Shown here: in pieces, positions 26,558 through 35,359 of the stretch | Layout of the letters: each line of letters opens with the position of its first letter | How positions within the stretch are numbered: the first letter of the stretch is position 1 | Assembly: GCA_023461275.1 (NCBI GenBank) | Contig: JAEYMI010000101.1 | Location: forward strand, 1-64,000 | DNA length: 64,000 nt | Source: Actinomycetes bacterium | Lineage (GTDB): Bacteria; Actinomycetota; Actinomycetes; Mycobacteriales; Mycobacteriaceae | Direction of reading: 5' to 3' | Position numbers and translations under genes: made by a program | The notes under the pieces: generated by a model | Told to the model about the DNA's origin: nothing | The model's input: the letters and a program-made list of their open reading frames with translations, nothing else | The model's database searches: none

Positions 26558-27901
26558 ATGAGCCTGTACGCAGTGGTCGATCCCGCCACCGGCGAAACCG
26601 TCAAGGAATATCCGACCGCCACCGACGCGCAGGTCGACGACGCGATCACCGCGGCGTCGACGGCGTTCACCGGCTGGTCGAAGACCTCGACCGTTGCCGA
26701 TCGGGCCGCGTTGATCCGCAAGGTTGCGCAACTGCACAACGAGCGCAAGGACGAACTCGCCGCGATCATCCAGCGCGAGATGGGCAAGCCGCTCGATCAG
26801 TCGGTCGGCGAGGTGGAGTTCAGCGCCGCGATCTACGACTACTACGCCGACAATGCCGAGAAGTTCCTGGCCGACGAGCCGATCGAGCTGCTCGAGGGGC
26901 AGGGTTCGGCGTTGATCCGACGCAGCGGCGTCGGTGTGCTGCTGGGCATCATGCCGTGGAACTACCCCTACTACCAGGTGGCCCGCTTCGCCGGACCCAA
27001 CCTCGTGCTCGGCAACACCATCGTGCTCAAGCATGCCCCGCAGTGTCCGGAATCGGCTGCGGCACTGCAGAAGATCTTCCTCGACGCCGGGTTCCCCGAG
27101 GGGGCCTACGTCAACGTCTACGCGACCAACGAGCAGATCGCGGAGGCGATCGCCGACCCGCGCGTCCAGGGCGTCTCGCTGACCGGCTCCGAGCGCGCCG
27201 GCGCTGCCGTCGCCGAGATCGCCGGACGCAATCTGAAGAAGGTCGTCCTCGAACTCGGCGGCTCGGATCCGTTCATTCTGCTCTCCACCGACAACCTTGA
27301 CGAGACGGTCAGCGCGGCGGTCGACGGCCGTTTTGAGAACACCGGACAGGCCTGCAACGCCGCCAAACGGTTCATCGTCGACGAGAGCATCTACGACGAC
27401 TTCATCGTGAAGTTCACCGAGAAGGTCAAGGCCACCGCATCCAAGCTTGGCCCGTTGAGTTCGGTGGCCGCGGCCGAACGGCTCGATGAGCAGGTGCAGG
27501 CCGTCGTGGCCACCGGTGCGAGCCTGGAAACCGCGGGCGAACGCAAGGGCGCCTACTTCCCGCCGGGCGTGCTGACCGGCGTCGACCCCGATTCCGAGAC
27601 CGCCAAGCAGGAACTGTTCGGTCCGGTCGCCACCGTCTACAAGGTCTCCGGTGAGGACGCCGCGGTGGCACTGGCCAACGACACCCCGTTCGGTCTGGGT
27701 TCCTATGTCTTCACCACCGACCCCGACCAGGCATTACGTGTCGCGGACAAGATCGAGGCGGGCATGGTGTTCGTCAACGCGGTCGGCGCGGAGGGGGCCG
27801 AACTGCCCTTCGGTGGCGTCAAACGCTCCGGTTTCGGACGGGAGCTCGGCCGATTCGGCATCGACGAATTCGTCAACAAGAAGCTGATCCGCATCACCTG
27901 A
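26558..27901 (+). CDS. NAD(P)-dependent succinate-semialdehyde dehydrogenase-like ALDH
   Basis: 447 residues from ATG 26558, behind GAGGAG. The long open frame upstream (from 25781) is antisense to the Rv0358-like gene and is not coding. The ALDH features are GIMPWNYPYYQVAR, SLTGSERAGA, the general base in ELGGSDPF, the nucleophile in NTGQACNAAKRF, and a C-terminus with ELPFGGVKRSGFGRELG. Length and PWNYP match the GabD/YneI group. It is monocistronic. Confidence 0.88.
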   Translation: MSLYAVVDPATGETVKEYPTATDAQVDDAITAASTAFTGWSKTSTVADRAALIRKVAQLHNERKDELAAIIQREMGKPLDQSVGEVEFSAAIYDYYADNAEKFLADEPIELLEGQGSALIRRSGVGVLLGIMPWNYPYYQVARFAGPNLVLGNTIVLKHAPQCPESAAALQKIFLDAGFPEGAYVNVYATNEQIAEAIADPRVQGVSLTGSERAGAAVAEIAGRNLKKVVLELGGSDPFILLSTDNLDETVSAAVDGRFENTGQACNAAKRFIVDESIYDDFIVKFTEKVKATASKLGPLSSVAAAERLDEQVQAVVATGASLETAGERKGAYFPPGVLTGVDPDSETAKQELFGPVATVYKVSGEDAAVALANDTPFGLGSYVFTTDPDQALRVADKIEAGMVFVNAVGAEGAELPFGGVKRSGFGRELGRFGIDEFVNKKLIRIT

Positions 27902-27978
27902 TCGGGGGACGATTTAGGCGAATCGCAGGTGCCCGCACTACGGTGAGAGGGTTGTGCAGATGAAAAGGAGCACCTGAC

Positions 27979-29265
<1,287 letters not shown>

Positions 29266-29412
29266 TCGGCGTCGCGCGCGAGGGTGCCCGCAGACAGTGT
29301 GAAACTTCCGTAACACCTTGTGGCGGTGTCGCATTCGCGAACTTTATCCGTCTGCCGTACCGGTATGTTTGTTCGATGACCGATGGGCGCGTCAACGTGT
29401 GCGACGGCGGCG

Positions 29413-30489
29413 ATGAGTAAGGCCGACTGGATCGTCGTGGACACCACCGGGCCCGAACCGCTGGTGGTGGTGCAGGGATCGCGGCCGCGGGATTGGCGGC
29501 GCCTGCGCAACGTCCTGCGTGGCGACGAGTTCAAGAACCTCTCGGCGCTGGCTGAGGAGTCGGTGACGGAGCGGTCGACCGCGACCCGACGGTTTGACTG
29601 TCCCGTGCGTCGCAGGCCGGTGGACGCGATCGCGATTCCGGCGCTGTCGCCGTCGGGGGAGGTGCACGCGGTCGCGCTCGGATTCGAAGGCGACTCGGTG
29701 AGCCCGCGAATGGGTGCTTTCGAGTGGGAGCACGTCCGCGACGCGCCGCCGAGGTTGTGGCTCTCGACCGAGGCGATGGACATCCTGGGTATGGACGAGC
29801 GTTTTCGGGATCGGGCCACCTATGGTCCAGCGGACCTGTTCACCCGGGTGATTCAGCTCGCCGACGTGGCCGCCATCCTGCGGTCGATCGACCCGGACAC
29901 CGATGGCGTCGAGGTCGGCGATCTCCAGGTGGATGTCCGCGGTGACGACGGAGCCATGACTCGAATCCACTATGTGTATCGGCGCGTGGACCAACCGACC
30001 GGCCTGCGAATCCGCGGTGTGATGGTCGACATCACCGCTTCGGCCGATGGCGTCGAGATGGCCACCTCGGTGCTCGACGCCGAGGTCGCGCAGGTGGCGA
30101 TCAGCCATCTGGGTGTACACGGTGCCGTCGTCGACATGAGATACGCCGGATTTCCCTACGTGGTCAAGTGGCTGACCGTTCACCCCGAAGGTATGGGTCA
30201 CGGGGTCAGTACCGGCCAGACGCCGGGCATTCACGGTGACGACATGGAAGCGGCTGCACAGCTCTACCGCGATGCGATCAACGGGAAGACGACCAACGCT
30301 CGACTACGCATTCGACGCGCGGGCGGCGGATGGCTGTCGCTCGACACCTCGGCTGCGCTGATCAATCCGGTCACCTGCCCGAATCTGTTGCTTGTCACCA
30401 TGCGCGCGCCGGGCGTGGCCGCTCAGGAGGTCGAGGTCTTTCCGCCGATCACCGACATCGCACCGGACGAGTTGACCCCCAGCGGTTAG
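29413..30489 (+). CDS. PAS/GAF-like sensory protein (DUF5593-type)
   Basis: 358 residues from ATG 29413. The layout suggests an N-terminal GAF-like region (about 1-100, with the VDAIAIPALSPSGEVHAVALGFEG strand pair) and a PAS-like region (about 105-215, PRLWLSTEAMDILGMDERFRD). A third domain follows with LRIRRAGGGWLSLDTSAALINP, itself PAS-fold-like. There is no kinase, HTH or cyclase output domain. Proteins of this build occur in mycobacteria and Gordonia without known function. It lies 250 nt ahead of the AvrD operon on the same strand, so a regulatory link is possible but unproven. Confidence 0.6.
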   Translation: MSKADWIVVDTTGPEPLVVVQGSRPRDWRRLRNVLRGDEFKNLSALAEESVTERSTATRRFDCPVRRRPVDAIAIPALSPSGEVHAVALGFEGDSVSPRMGAFEWEHVRDAPPRLWLSTEAMDILGMDERFRDRATYGPADLFTRVIQLADVAAILRSIDPDTDGVEVGDLQVDVRGDDGAMTRIHYVYRRVDQPTGLRIRGVMVDITASADGVEMATSVLDAEVAQVAISHLGVHGAVVDMRYAGFPYVVKWLTVHPEGMGHGVSTGQTPGIHGDDMEAAAQLYRDAINGKTTNARLRIRRAGGGWLSLDTSAALINPVTCPNLLLVTMRAPGVAAQEVEVFPPITDIAPDELTPSG

Positions 30490-30739
30490 CGCTCTGACCA
30501 GCGATTAAGTTCGCTTTGTTAACTAATGTGTGGGACGTCACGGCTCGATTCGGTTGCGCCTCCTCGCTGCGCGGGGTGAAATGTCTTCACGAGGTGATAC
30601 TCAAGCGAGGCCCCGCCTGATCGGAGCCCTGCACATCGCCCGCACATCTGCATGACACCGCGTGACGGCCAGTTGCCGTTCCCGCCCTTGCAATTCCGCT
30701 ACCACTTGTGGCGTTGATTGGATTTCAAGGAGTGTAATC
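30490..30739 (+). promoter_or_regulatory. Promoter region of the AvrD-type biosynthetic operon
   Basis: 250 nt without a gene. The first 50 nt are AT-rich for this genome (TTAAGTTCGCTTTGTTAACTAA region, about 30505-30526), the best place for a promoter and regulator site. The middle has GC-rich inverted segments around 30562-30615. The end carries a strong AAGGAG at 30727-30732, 7 nt before the GTG at 30740. I see no clear autoregulatory-element consensus. Confidence 0.45.
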
Positions 30740-31747
30740 GTGGTCTCTGCAGTCATTTCCGGTCTGGGTTCCTACCTTCCGCCCGTAGTGGTGGACAACG
30801 ACGAGGTCTGCCGGCAGATCGAATCATCCGACGAGTGGATCGTCAAACGTACCGGCATCAGCACGCGTCGTCGGGTTCCGTTGGGTACCAGCACATCTGA
30901 CATCGCGGTGCAGGCGGCCGAACGCGCGTTGACCTCGGCCGGCACGCGATCGATCGACATGGTTGTATTGGCAACCGCTACACCAGATTTCATCTCACCA
31001 CCGACTGCCCCCATAGTCGCCGATCGGTTGGGTCTCACCGGCACACCGGCATTCGACGTCAGCGCGGCCTGCAGTGGTTTCGTCTACGGTCTGTCGGTCG
31101 CCTCGGCGATGGTGCAGTCGGGAGCCGCCTGCCGTGTGCTGTTCATCTGTGCCGAAACCGCAAGCTACTTCACCGATCCGCGAGACCGTGACACCGCAGC
31201 CATCTTCGGTGACGGTGCGGCGGCCTTGGTGATCTCTGTCGGTGACGGCGATGAATCGGATAGTGGCGCAATCGGTTCGGTTGTCATGGGGGCGGATGGA
31301 AGCGCCTGCGGCCTGGTGCAGATGCCGGGCTACGCGGCTGCCGATCGAGCCGCGGGCACCTTCGGGTCGGTCACCCCGCACATCACCATGGACGGCAAAC
31401 CGCTGTTCGTTCAAGCTGTTACGCGGATGACCGAGGCCGTCGAAGACCTCCTCGAACGCGAGAACCTGACCACCGACGATGTCGCCATGATCGTTCCCCA
31501 CCAGGCCAATGCCCGGATCATCGAGGCCGTCGCCGAAGAACTCGAGGTCGATTCCGATCGGGTCATGGTCAACATCGACCAGACCGGAAACACCATCTCC
31601 GCCTCTATCCCACTGGCGCTCGCCCAAGCCGCCGACGCCGGCCGGATGACCGCGGGAGACCGCATTCTCGTCGTCGCCTTCGGGGCCGGAGCATCCTGGG
31701 GTGCAACGACATTCACCTGGCCCGACATCAAAGCGGTCGTCGCCTGA
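30740..31747 (+). CDS. Beta-ketoacyl-ACP synthase III (FabH-like), first gene of AvrD operon
   Basis: 335 residues from GTG 30740, fixed by AAGGAG 7 nt upstream; the frame open to 30662 is not needed. The KAS III triad is present: Cys111 (DVSAACSGFVYG), His254 (VPHQANARI) and Asn284 (GNTISASIPLAL). GDGAAALVISVG is the usual C-terminal-domain entry. KAS III condenses an acyl-CoA starter with malonyl-ACP to a beta-ketoacyl-ACP. Being the first gene of an operon with its own ACP and transacylase, it most likely makes the acyl part of a secondary metabolite, not membrane lipids. CERJ-like acyltransfer is an alternative role for the family. Confidence 0.88.
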   Translation: MVSAVISGLGSYLPPVVVDNDEVCRQIESSDEWIVKRTGISTRRRVPLGTSTSDIAVQAAERALTSAGTRSIDMVVLATATPDFISPPTAPIVADRLGLTGTPAFDVSAACSGFVYGLSVASAMVQSGAACRVLFICAETASYFTDPRDRDTAAIFGDGAAALVISVGDGDESDSGAIGSVVMGADGSACGLVQMPGYAAADRAAGTFGSVTPHITMDGKPLFVQAVTRMTEAVEDLLERENLTTDDVAMIVPHQANARIIEAVAEELEVDSDRVMVNIDQTGNTISASIPLALAQAADAGRMTAGDRILVVAFGAGASWGATTFTWPDIKAVVA

Positions 31748-31809
31748 TCAACTGCCCCACTCGCTGAGTGGGTCTCAGTTCAACCTCCCGAAGACAAAGG
31801 AGAAATGCA

Positions 31810-32091
31810 GTGAGCACTCTGAATGACCTGGCAGCATCCGATGTTCCGGCAACGACCGAGGTCGAGGACTTCGTTCTCGAGTACCTCAACAAGAAGTTCG
31901 ACGCTGACCCGTCGATCGCGCTGACGAGCACGTTCAACGAACTGTTCGTCGATTCTCTCGGGGTGGTGCAACTCGGGATGAAGGTCAAGCGCCGCTTCGG
32001 AGTTGCGTTCGAGGCCGGTGAGATCGTGGGCACCGACGTGGTCGGCGACGTGATCACGCTGATCAACGAGCGTCGGTCGGCAGGTGCGTGA
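31810..32091 (+). CDS. Acyl carrier protein
   Basis: 93 residues from GTG 31810, with AAAGGAG 7 nt upstream. The phosphopantetheine site is the DSL motif at Ser49 (LFVDSLGVVQLGMKVKRRFG), followed by the acidic recognition helix. It is a stand-alone carrier encoded between KAS III and the AvrD protein, and its TGA overlaps the next ATG. It should carry the malonyl and then the beta-ketoacyl group for the operon. A phosphopantetheinyl transferase is not in the window and must come from elsewhere. Confidence 0.88.
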   Translation: MSTLNDLAASDVPATTEVEDFVLEYLNKKFDADPSIALTSTFNELFVDSLGVVQLGMKVKRRFGVAFEAGEIVGTDVVGDVITLINERRSAGA

Positions 32092-33071
32092 TGAGTACCG
32101 TGTTGTCCTACAAGGGAATCGACGACGCACTCGGTCCGCGAGCGCAACGCTTCTTCGGTGACCGCTATCGAGGTGTGACCCAGCAACTGCGCATCGACGC
32201 GGTGGACGGGGCTGCTTCGATGATCGCCGGGCGCGTCGAAATCGGTTACCCGGCAACCTGGTCGGTCAAGAATGGCAAGCGGATGCGTCCACACGTGTCC
32301 ACCATCGACGGTGTGGTGGTGGCCGAGTTGATGGCGACGGCACTCTTGCGGTCCTGCGCCGACATCGGTACCGGCGAGATCGAACGCGCTTGGCTGTCAT
32401 CGATCCGGTTGGCGGCAGGATCTGCGCCGCAGGAGGATTCGACGCTGGTCACTGCTTCCGGTCGGGTCGTTCGGATCGTCGACGACGGTTCGGTGACGCG
32501 GATCGGTGTCGCCGGCCAACTCGGCTCGATGCGAATGGATTTCGAGGTATCGATTCCCGAGCTGACCGCGTCGTCGGTTCGGCTGTTCACCGCGAACGTC
32601 GTAGGGGAGGACCTGTCTGGCGTGCACCACGTCGGTGCCGTCGTCGACCTTCGCGACGTGGTGCTCGACGGTGACTCGGACTCGGCACGCGCCGACCTTA
32701 TCCGCAGTCAGCTCGACGCCCAGCTGCCGGCCGGCACGTTGGCGGCCGCCTATCCGAGCCACCACGGCGACGTGGAGCACGTCGTCACCGTCGCCCAGGC
32801 CGCGCAGGCGTCGATCTACGAAGCCGACCACGTCAATCGCGCGGAGAGCAACACGCTGTGGATGCGGGGCTACCGTGCTCGTCGGCCGCTGCCGCCGGCA
32901 GTGTGGAGTTCGTCGTCGGCACTGACGGTGACCGCGGTCGTCGACGATCGGGACCGCCTCGTCATGGACGACGCCGAGTGGAGTATCTCCGACTGGACTG
33001 CATCGTGTGGCGACGTGACCTCTGGTTTCGAGGTCGCGCACCGACTCCCGGCACAGCAGGTGGCGTCATGA
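32091..33071 (+). CDS. AvrD-family protein (syringolide-synthesis-like)
   Basis: 326 residues. The N-terminus matches my memory of the AvrD family: YKGIDDALGPRAQRFFGDRYRGV, then IGYPATWSVK and RPHVSTIDGVVVAELMATALL. In Pseudomonas syringae AvrD is needed to make syringolides, which combine a beta-ketoacyl chain with xylulose. The family is thought to share the hot-dog-type fold of AfsA, which joins beta-ketoacyl thioesters to dihydroxyacetone phosphate. Here it lies directly behind KAS III and ACP genes and overlaps the phosphatase gene by 4 nt, which fits the same chemistry. ATG 32091 (or GTG 32088) overlaps the ACP stop. The family call is from memory; the substrate is inference. Confidence 0.7.
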   Translation: MSTVLSYKGIDDALGPRAQRFFGDRYRGVTQQLRIDAVDGAASMIAGRVEIGYPATWSVKNGKRMRPHVSTIDGVVVAELMATALLRSCADIGTGEIERAWLSSIRLAAGSAPQEDSTLVTASGRVVRIVDDGSVTRIGVAGQLGSMRMDFEVSIPELTASSVRLFTANVVGEDLSGVHHVGAVVDLRDVVLDGDSDSARADLIRSQLDAQLPAGTLAAAYPSHHGDVEHVVTVAQAAQASIYEADHVNRAESNTLWMRGYRARRPLPPAVWSSSSALTVTAVVDDRDRLVMDDAEWSISDWTASCGDVTSGFEVAHRLPAQQVAS

Positions 33072-33703
33072 CATCGGTGATCATGGTCCGCCATGCCCGG
33101 ACCGCGGACAATGCCGCCCGACTCTTTGCCGGGCAATCAGACACCCCGGTCCTCGATTCGGCGCTCACCGCCATCGCCCCGTGGTCGCAGCTGCGCACCG
33201 AGGTGCCGGTTGCGGTGTTCAGCTCACCGCAACGGCGGGCACGACAGACCGCGGCCGGACTGTTCGGTTCGCGCGGGCATTCGATCGATCCCCGCCTCGC
33301 CGAGCGGCATCTCGGAGTGCTCGACGGTCAGTCGATCGACACCGTGCGACGCGAACAACCCGAGATCGCCGAACAGTTGGCCAACGACCTCCAGTTCGCG
33401 CCGGCGGGCGGCGAGTCGGCCGCCGACGTCGCCGACCGGGTCCGGTCCTTCCTGAGTGAGGTTCTCACCACGTGGGCCGACAACGGTCCGGTGGTCTGCG
33501 TGACCCATGGCGGGCTGATGGCGATCACGCTGCGTGTGCTGGCCGGGATGACCGTGCGCCCCCAGATCGCGAACCTGGAGCAGATCTCGTTGCGTGTCAA
33601 CCGGACCCGCGAACAACTGGACATCACCTACGACGGCACCCTGATCCCGGGCGGGCTTGTCGAATCACCGGCCGCTGCCGCCGCGGCGGAGGCCGCGCGA
33701 TGA
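33068..33703 (+). CDS. Histidine phosphatase superfamily protein (phosphoglycerate mutase-like)
   Basis: 211 residues. The catalytic N-terminus is VRHARTADNAARLFAG, an RHA variant of the RHG motif. The second-half acid/His block reads VVCVTHGGLMAITLRVLAG, and SSPQRRARQTA is the conserved Arg region. ATG 33068 overlaps the avrD-like stop by 4 nt. In this operon it most likely removes the phosphate left on a sugar- or triose-phosphate adduct, the role played by separate phosphatases in butenolide and methylenomycin-furan pathways. A cofactor-recycling role is possible. The C-terminus is a poly-Ala tail. Confidence 0.8.
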   Translation: MTSVIMVRHARTADNAARLFAGQSDTPVLDSALTAIAPWSQLRTEVPVAVFSSPQRRARQTAAGLFGSRGHSIDPRLAERHLGVLDGQSIDTVRREQPEIAEQLANDLQFAPAGGESAADVADRVRSFLSEVLTTWADNGPVVCVTHGGLMAITLRVLAGMTVRPQIANLEQISLRVNRTREQLDITYDGTLIPGGLVESPAAAAAAEAAR

Positions 33704-34569
33704 GTACGTTGTTGATGTTCCCCGGCCAGGGGTCGCAGCGAGTCGATATGTGCGCGCCGGTCGCCGAGCGGCATCCCCATGAAATCAATTGTGTCAGCGA
33801 GATTCTCGGCTTCGACCTGGTCGAGATCGCCGCGCAGCCGGACCTGTTGCGGGACACGCGCTATCTGCAGCCGGCATTGTTTGTCGTCGAGTACTTCGAC
33901 TATCTCGACCACTGGGCCGATATCGAGGATGAGGTGATCTTCGCCGGTCACTCGGTCGGTGAGGTCACGGCACTCTGCGCCGCAGGCGCTTTCGAGTTCT
34001 TCGACGGACTCCGGTTGGTCAACGAACGTGCACGGGCGATGCACGAGGTACGCGACGGCGCGATGGCCGCGGTCATGCGCATCAGCCGCGCTGAGTTGGA
34101 CGCCCTGCTCGAGGAGTTCCCCGATGTCGACGTCGCGAATCTGAACGGGTACACCCAGTTCGTCCTCTCCGGGCCGACGGAGTGCCTGGAAGAGCTGTGT
34201 GACCGCATCGACGACCTCGACGGGCTCGCGGTGACCCTCCGGGTCAGCGGCCCCTTCCACAGCCGGTACATGCGCGCGGCCGCCGCGCGGTTCACCGAGA
34301 CCCTCGCCGGCATCACGTTGTCCACGCCGGCGCACACGGTGCTGTCCAACGTGACCGCGCGCCCATACGGCAACGTGCCAGAACTGCTTGCCCGACAGCT
34401 CTATTCGCCGGTGGACTGGACGTCACTGGTGGAATACGCGGTCGGTTCAGGGGCGGACACCTTCATCGAGGTGGCTCCCGGTTCGGTGCTGTCGGGGATC
34501 GCCACCAGGATGAACGACTCCGCGGGCTGGGGTGCGCGGATAGTGACGGGAGACGCGTATGCGGTATGA
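33700..34569 (+). CDS. Malonyl-CoA:ACP transacylase-like acyltransferase
   Basis: 289 residues from ATG 33700, overlapping the upstream stop by 4 nt. It has the N-terminal FPGQGSQ, the nucleophile Ser85 in GHSVGEVTAL, Arg110 in RLVNERARAM (the residue that binds a malonyl carboxylate in FabD) and His187 in GPFHSRYM. The C-terminal FIEVAPGSVLSG is typical. A discrete transacylase beside its own ACP should load the extender unit. Retention of Arg110 argues for malonyl or another dicarboxylic acyl-CoA. Confidence 0.87.
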   Translation: MSTLLMFPGQGSQRVDMCAPVAERHPHEINCVSEILGFDLVEIAAQPDLLRDTRYLQPALFVVEYFDYLDHWADIEDEVIFAGHSVGEVTALCAAGAFEFFDGLRLVNERARAMHEVRDGAMAAVMRISRAELDALLEEFPDVDVANLNGYTQFVLSGPTECLEELCDRIDDLDGLAVTLRVSGPFHSRYMRAAAARFTETLAGITLSTPAHTVLSNVTARPYGNVPELLARQLYSPVDWTSLVEYAVGSGADTFIEVAPGSVLSGIATRMNDSAGWGARIVTGDAYAV

Positions 34570-35359
34570 CGGCCGCCGCTGGGTACGTCTGGTGGCACCC
34601 GCGCAACCCACCTCACGGGTATTGATGTTCCCGCACGCCGGCGGCGGGCCGTCGGCTCTGTTGTCGGTGGCCCGAATGTGTCCGCCGGACACCGAATTCT
34701 GGGGTCTGACCCTGCCCGGTCGTGAGTCGCGCGCGGAAGATCTCAGCGGTGACACCGTGGCCGACCTCGTCGCATCCGTCGGCGAGGAGTTCGCGCATCG
34801 CCCGGCACTGCCCACGGTCAACTTCGGCTGCAGTCTGGGTGGTCTGGTCGCGGTTCGGGCTGCGGCAGCGCATCCGCAACTGTGTGAGGCGGTCGTGGTC
34901 GCCAGCCAGAGCCCAGGTGAGCGGGACAGGTTGTCGGAGAGCCGCGTTGACGTCGAGAACGTCAACGAGTTCCTGCTTGCGGCCGGGATGACGACGCCGG
35001 AGATCCTGGAGGTCACCGAACTCCGGGAGATGCTGGCCGAGCGGCTGGGATCGGATCTTCCGCTGGTCAACGAAGGCGCTCGCAACTTCTCGCAGGTCGT
35101 CTGCGACCAGGACATCTTCGTCCTCGCCGGCATCGACGATCCGGTGGTGCCGGTGGACGTGATGAGTGGATGGCGATCGCACACCCGGGGCACCGCGATC
35201 GGGATCGCCTTGTTCGGTGGACATTTCGCATTTCTCGAGCCCGGTAATGGCGAGATCGCCCGACTCGTCTTCACGCGCGCCTGCGCCACCGCCGTCGACC
35301 GGCACAGCCGACGGCACGACGACGTCCAGAGCGTCATGAATACCAGGAGGACAGCATGA
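34559..35359 (+). CDS. Type II thioesterase (alpha/beta hydrolase)
   Basis: 266 residues starting inside the end of the transacylase gene (11-nt overlap). The N-terminal MFPHAGGGPSAL is the type II thioesterase hallmark. The nucleophile elbow reads FGCSLGGLVA, with Cys where the family has His (usually GHSMG). The catalytic His is in FGGHFAFLE and the Asp lies in GIDDPVVP. Such enzymes clear stalled acyl groups from carrier proteins or release the product. Its presence points to thiotemplated assembly of a natural product. Confidence 0.85.
   Translation: MRYDGRRWVRLVAPAQPTSRVLMFPHAGGGPSALLSVARMCPPDTEFWGLTLPGRESRAEDLSGDTVADLVASVGEEFAHRPALPTVNFGCSLGGLVAVRAAAAHPQLCEAVVVASQSPGERDRLSESRVDVENVNEFLLAAGMTTPEILEVTELREMLAERLGSDLPLVNEGARNFSQVVCDQDIFVLAGIDDPVVPVDVMSGWRSHTRGTAIGIALFGGHFAFLEPGNGEIARLVFTRACATAVDRHSRRHDDVQSVMNTRRTA

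Noticed and set aside
27902..27978. Purine riboswitch before purA
   Set aside because: The 77-nt leader is too short and lacks the conserved core; only a ribosome binding site is visible.
30490..30739. Gamma-butyrolactone autoregulatory element upstream of the AvrD operon
   Set aside because: I could not align any stretch convincingly with the known elements, and no receptor gene is nearby.
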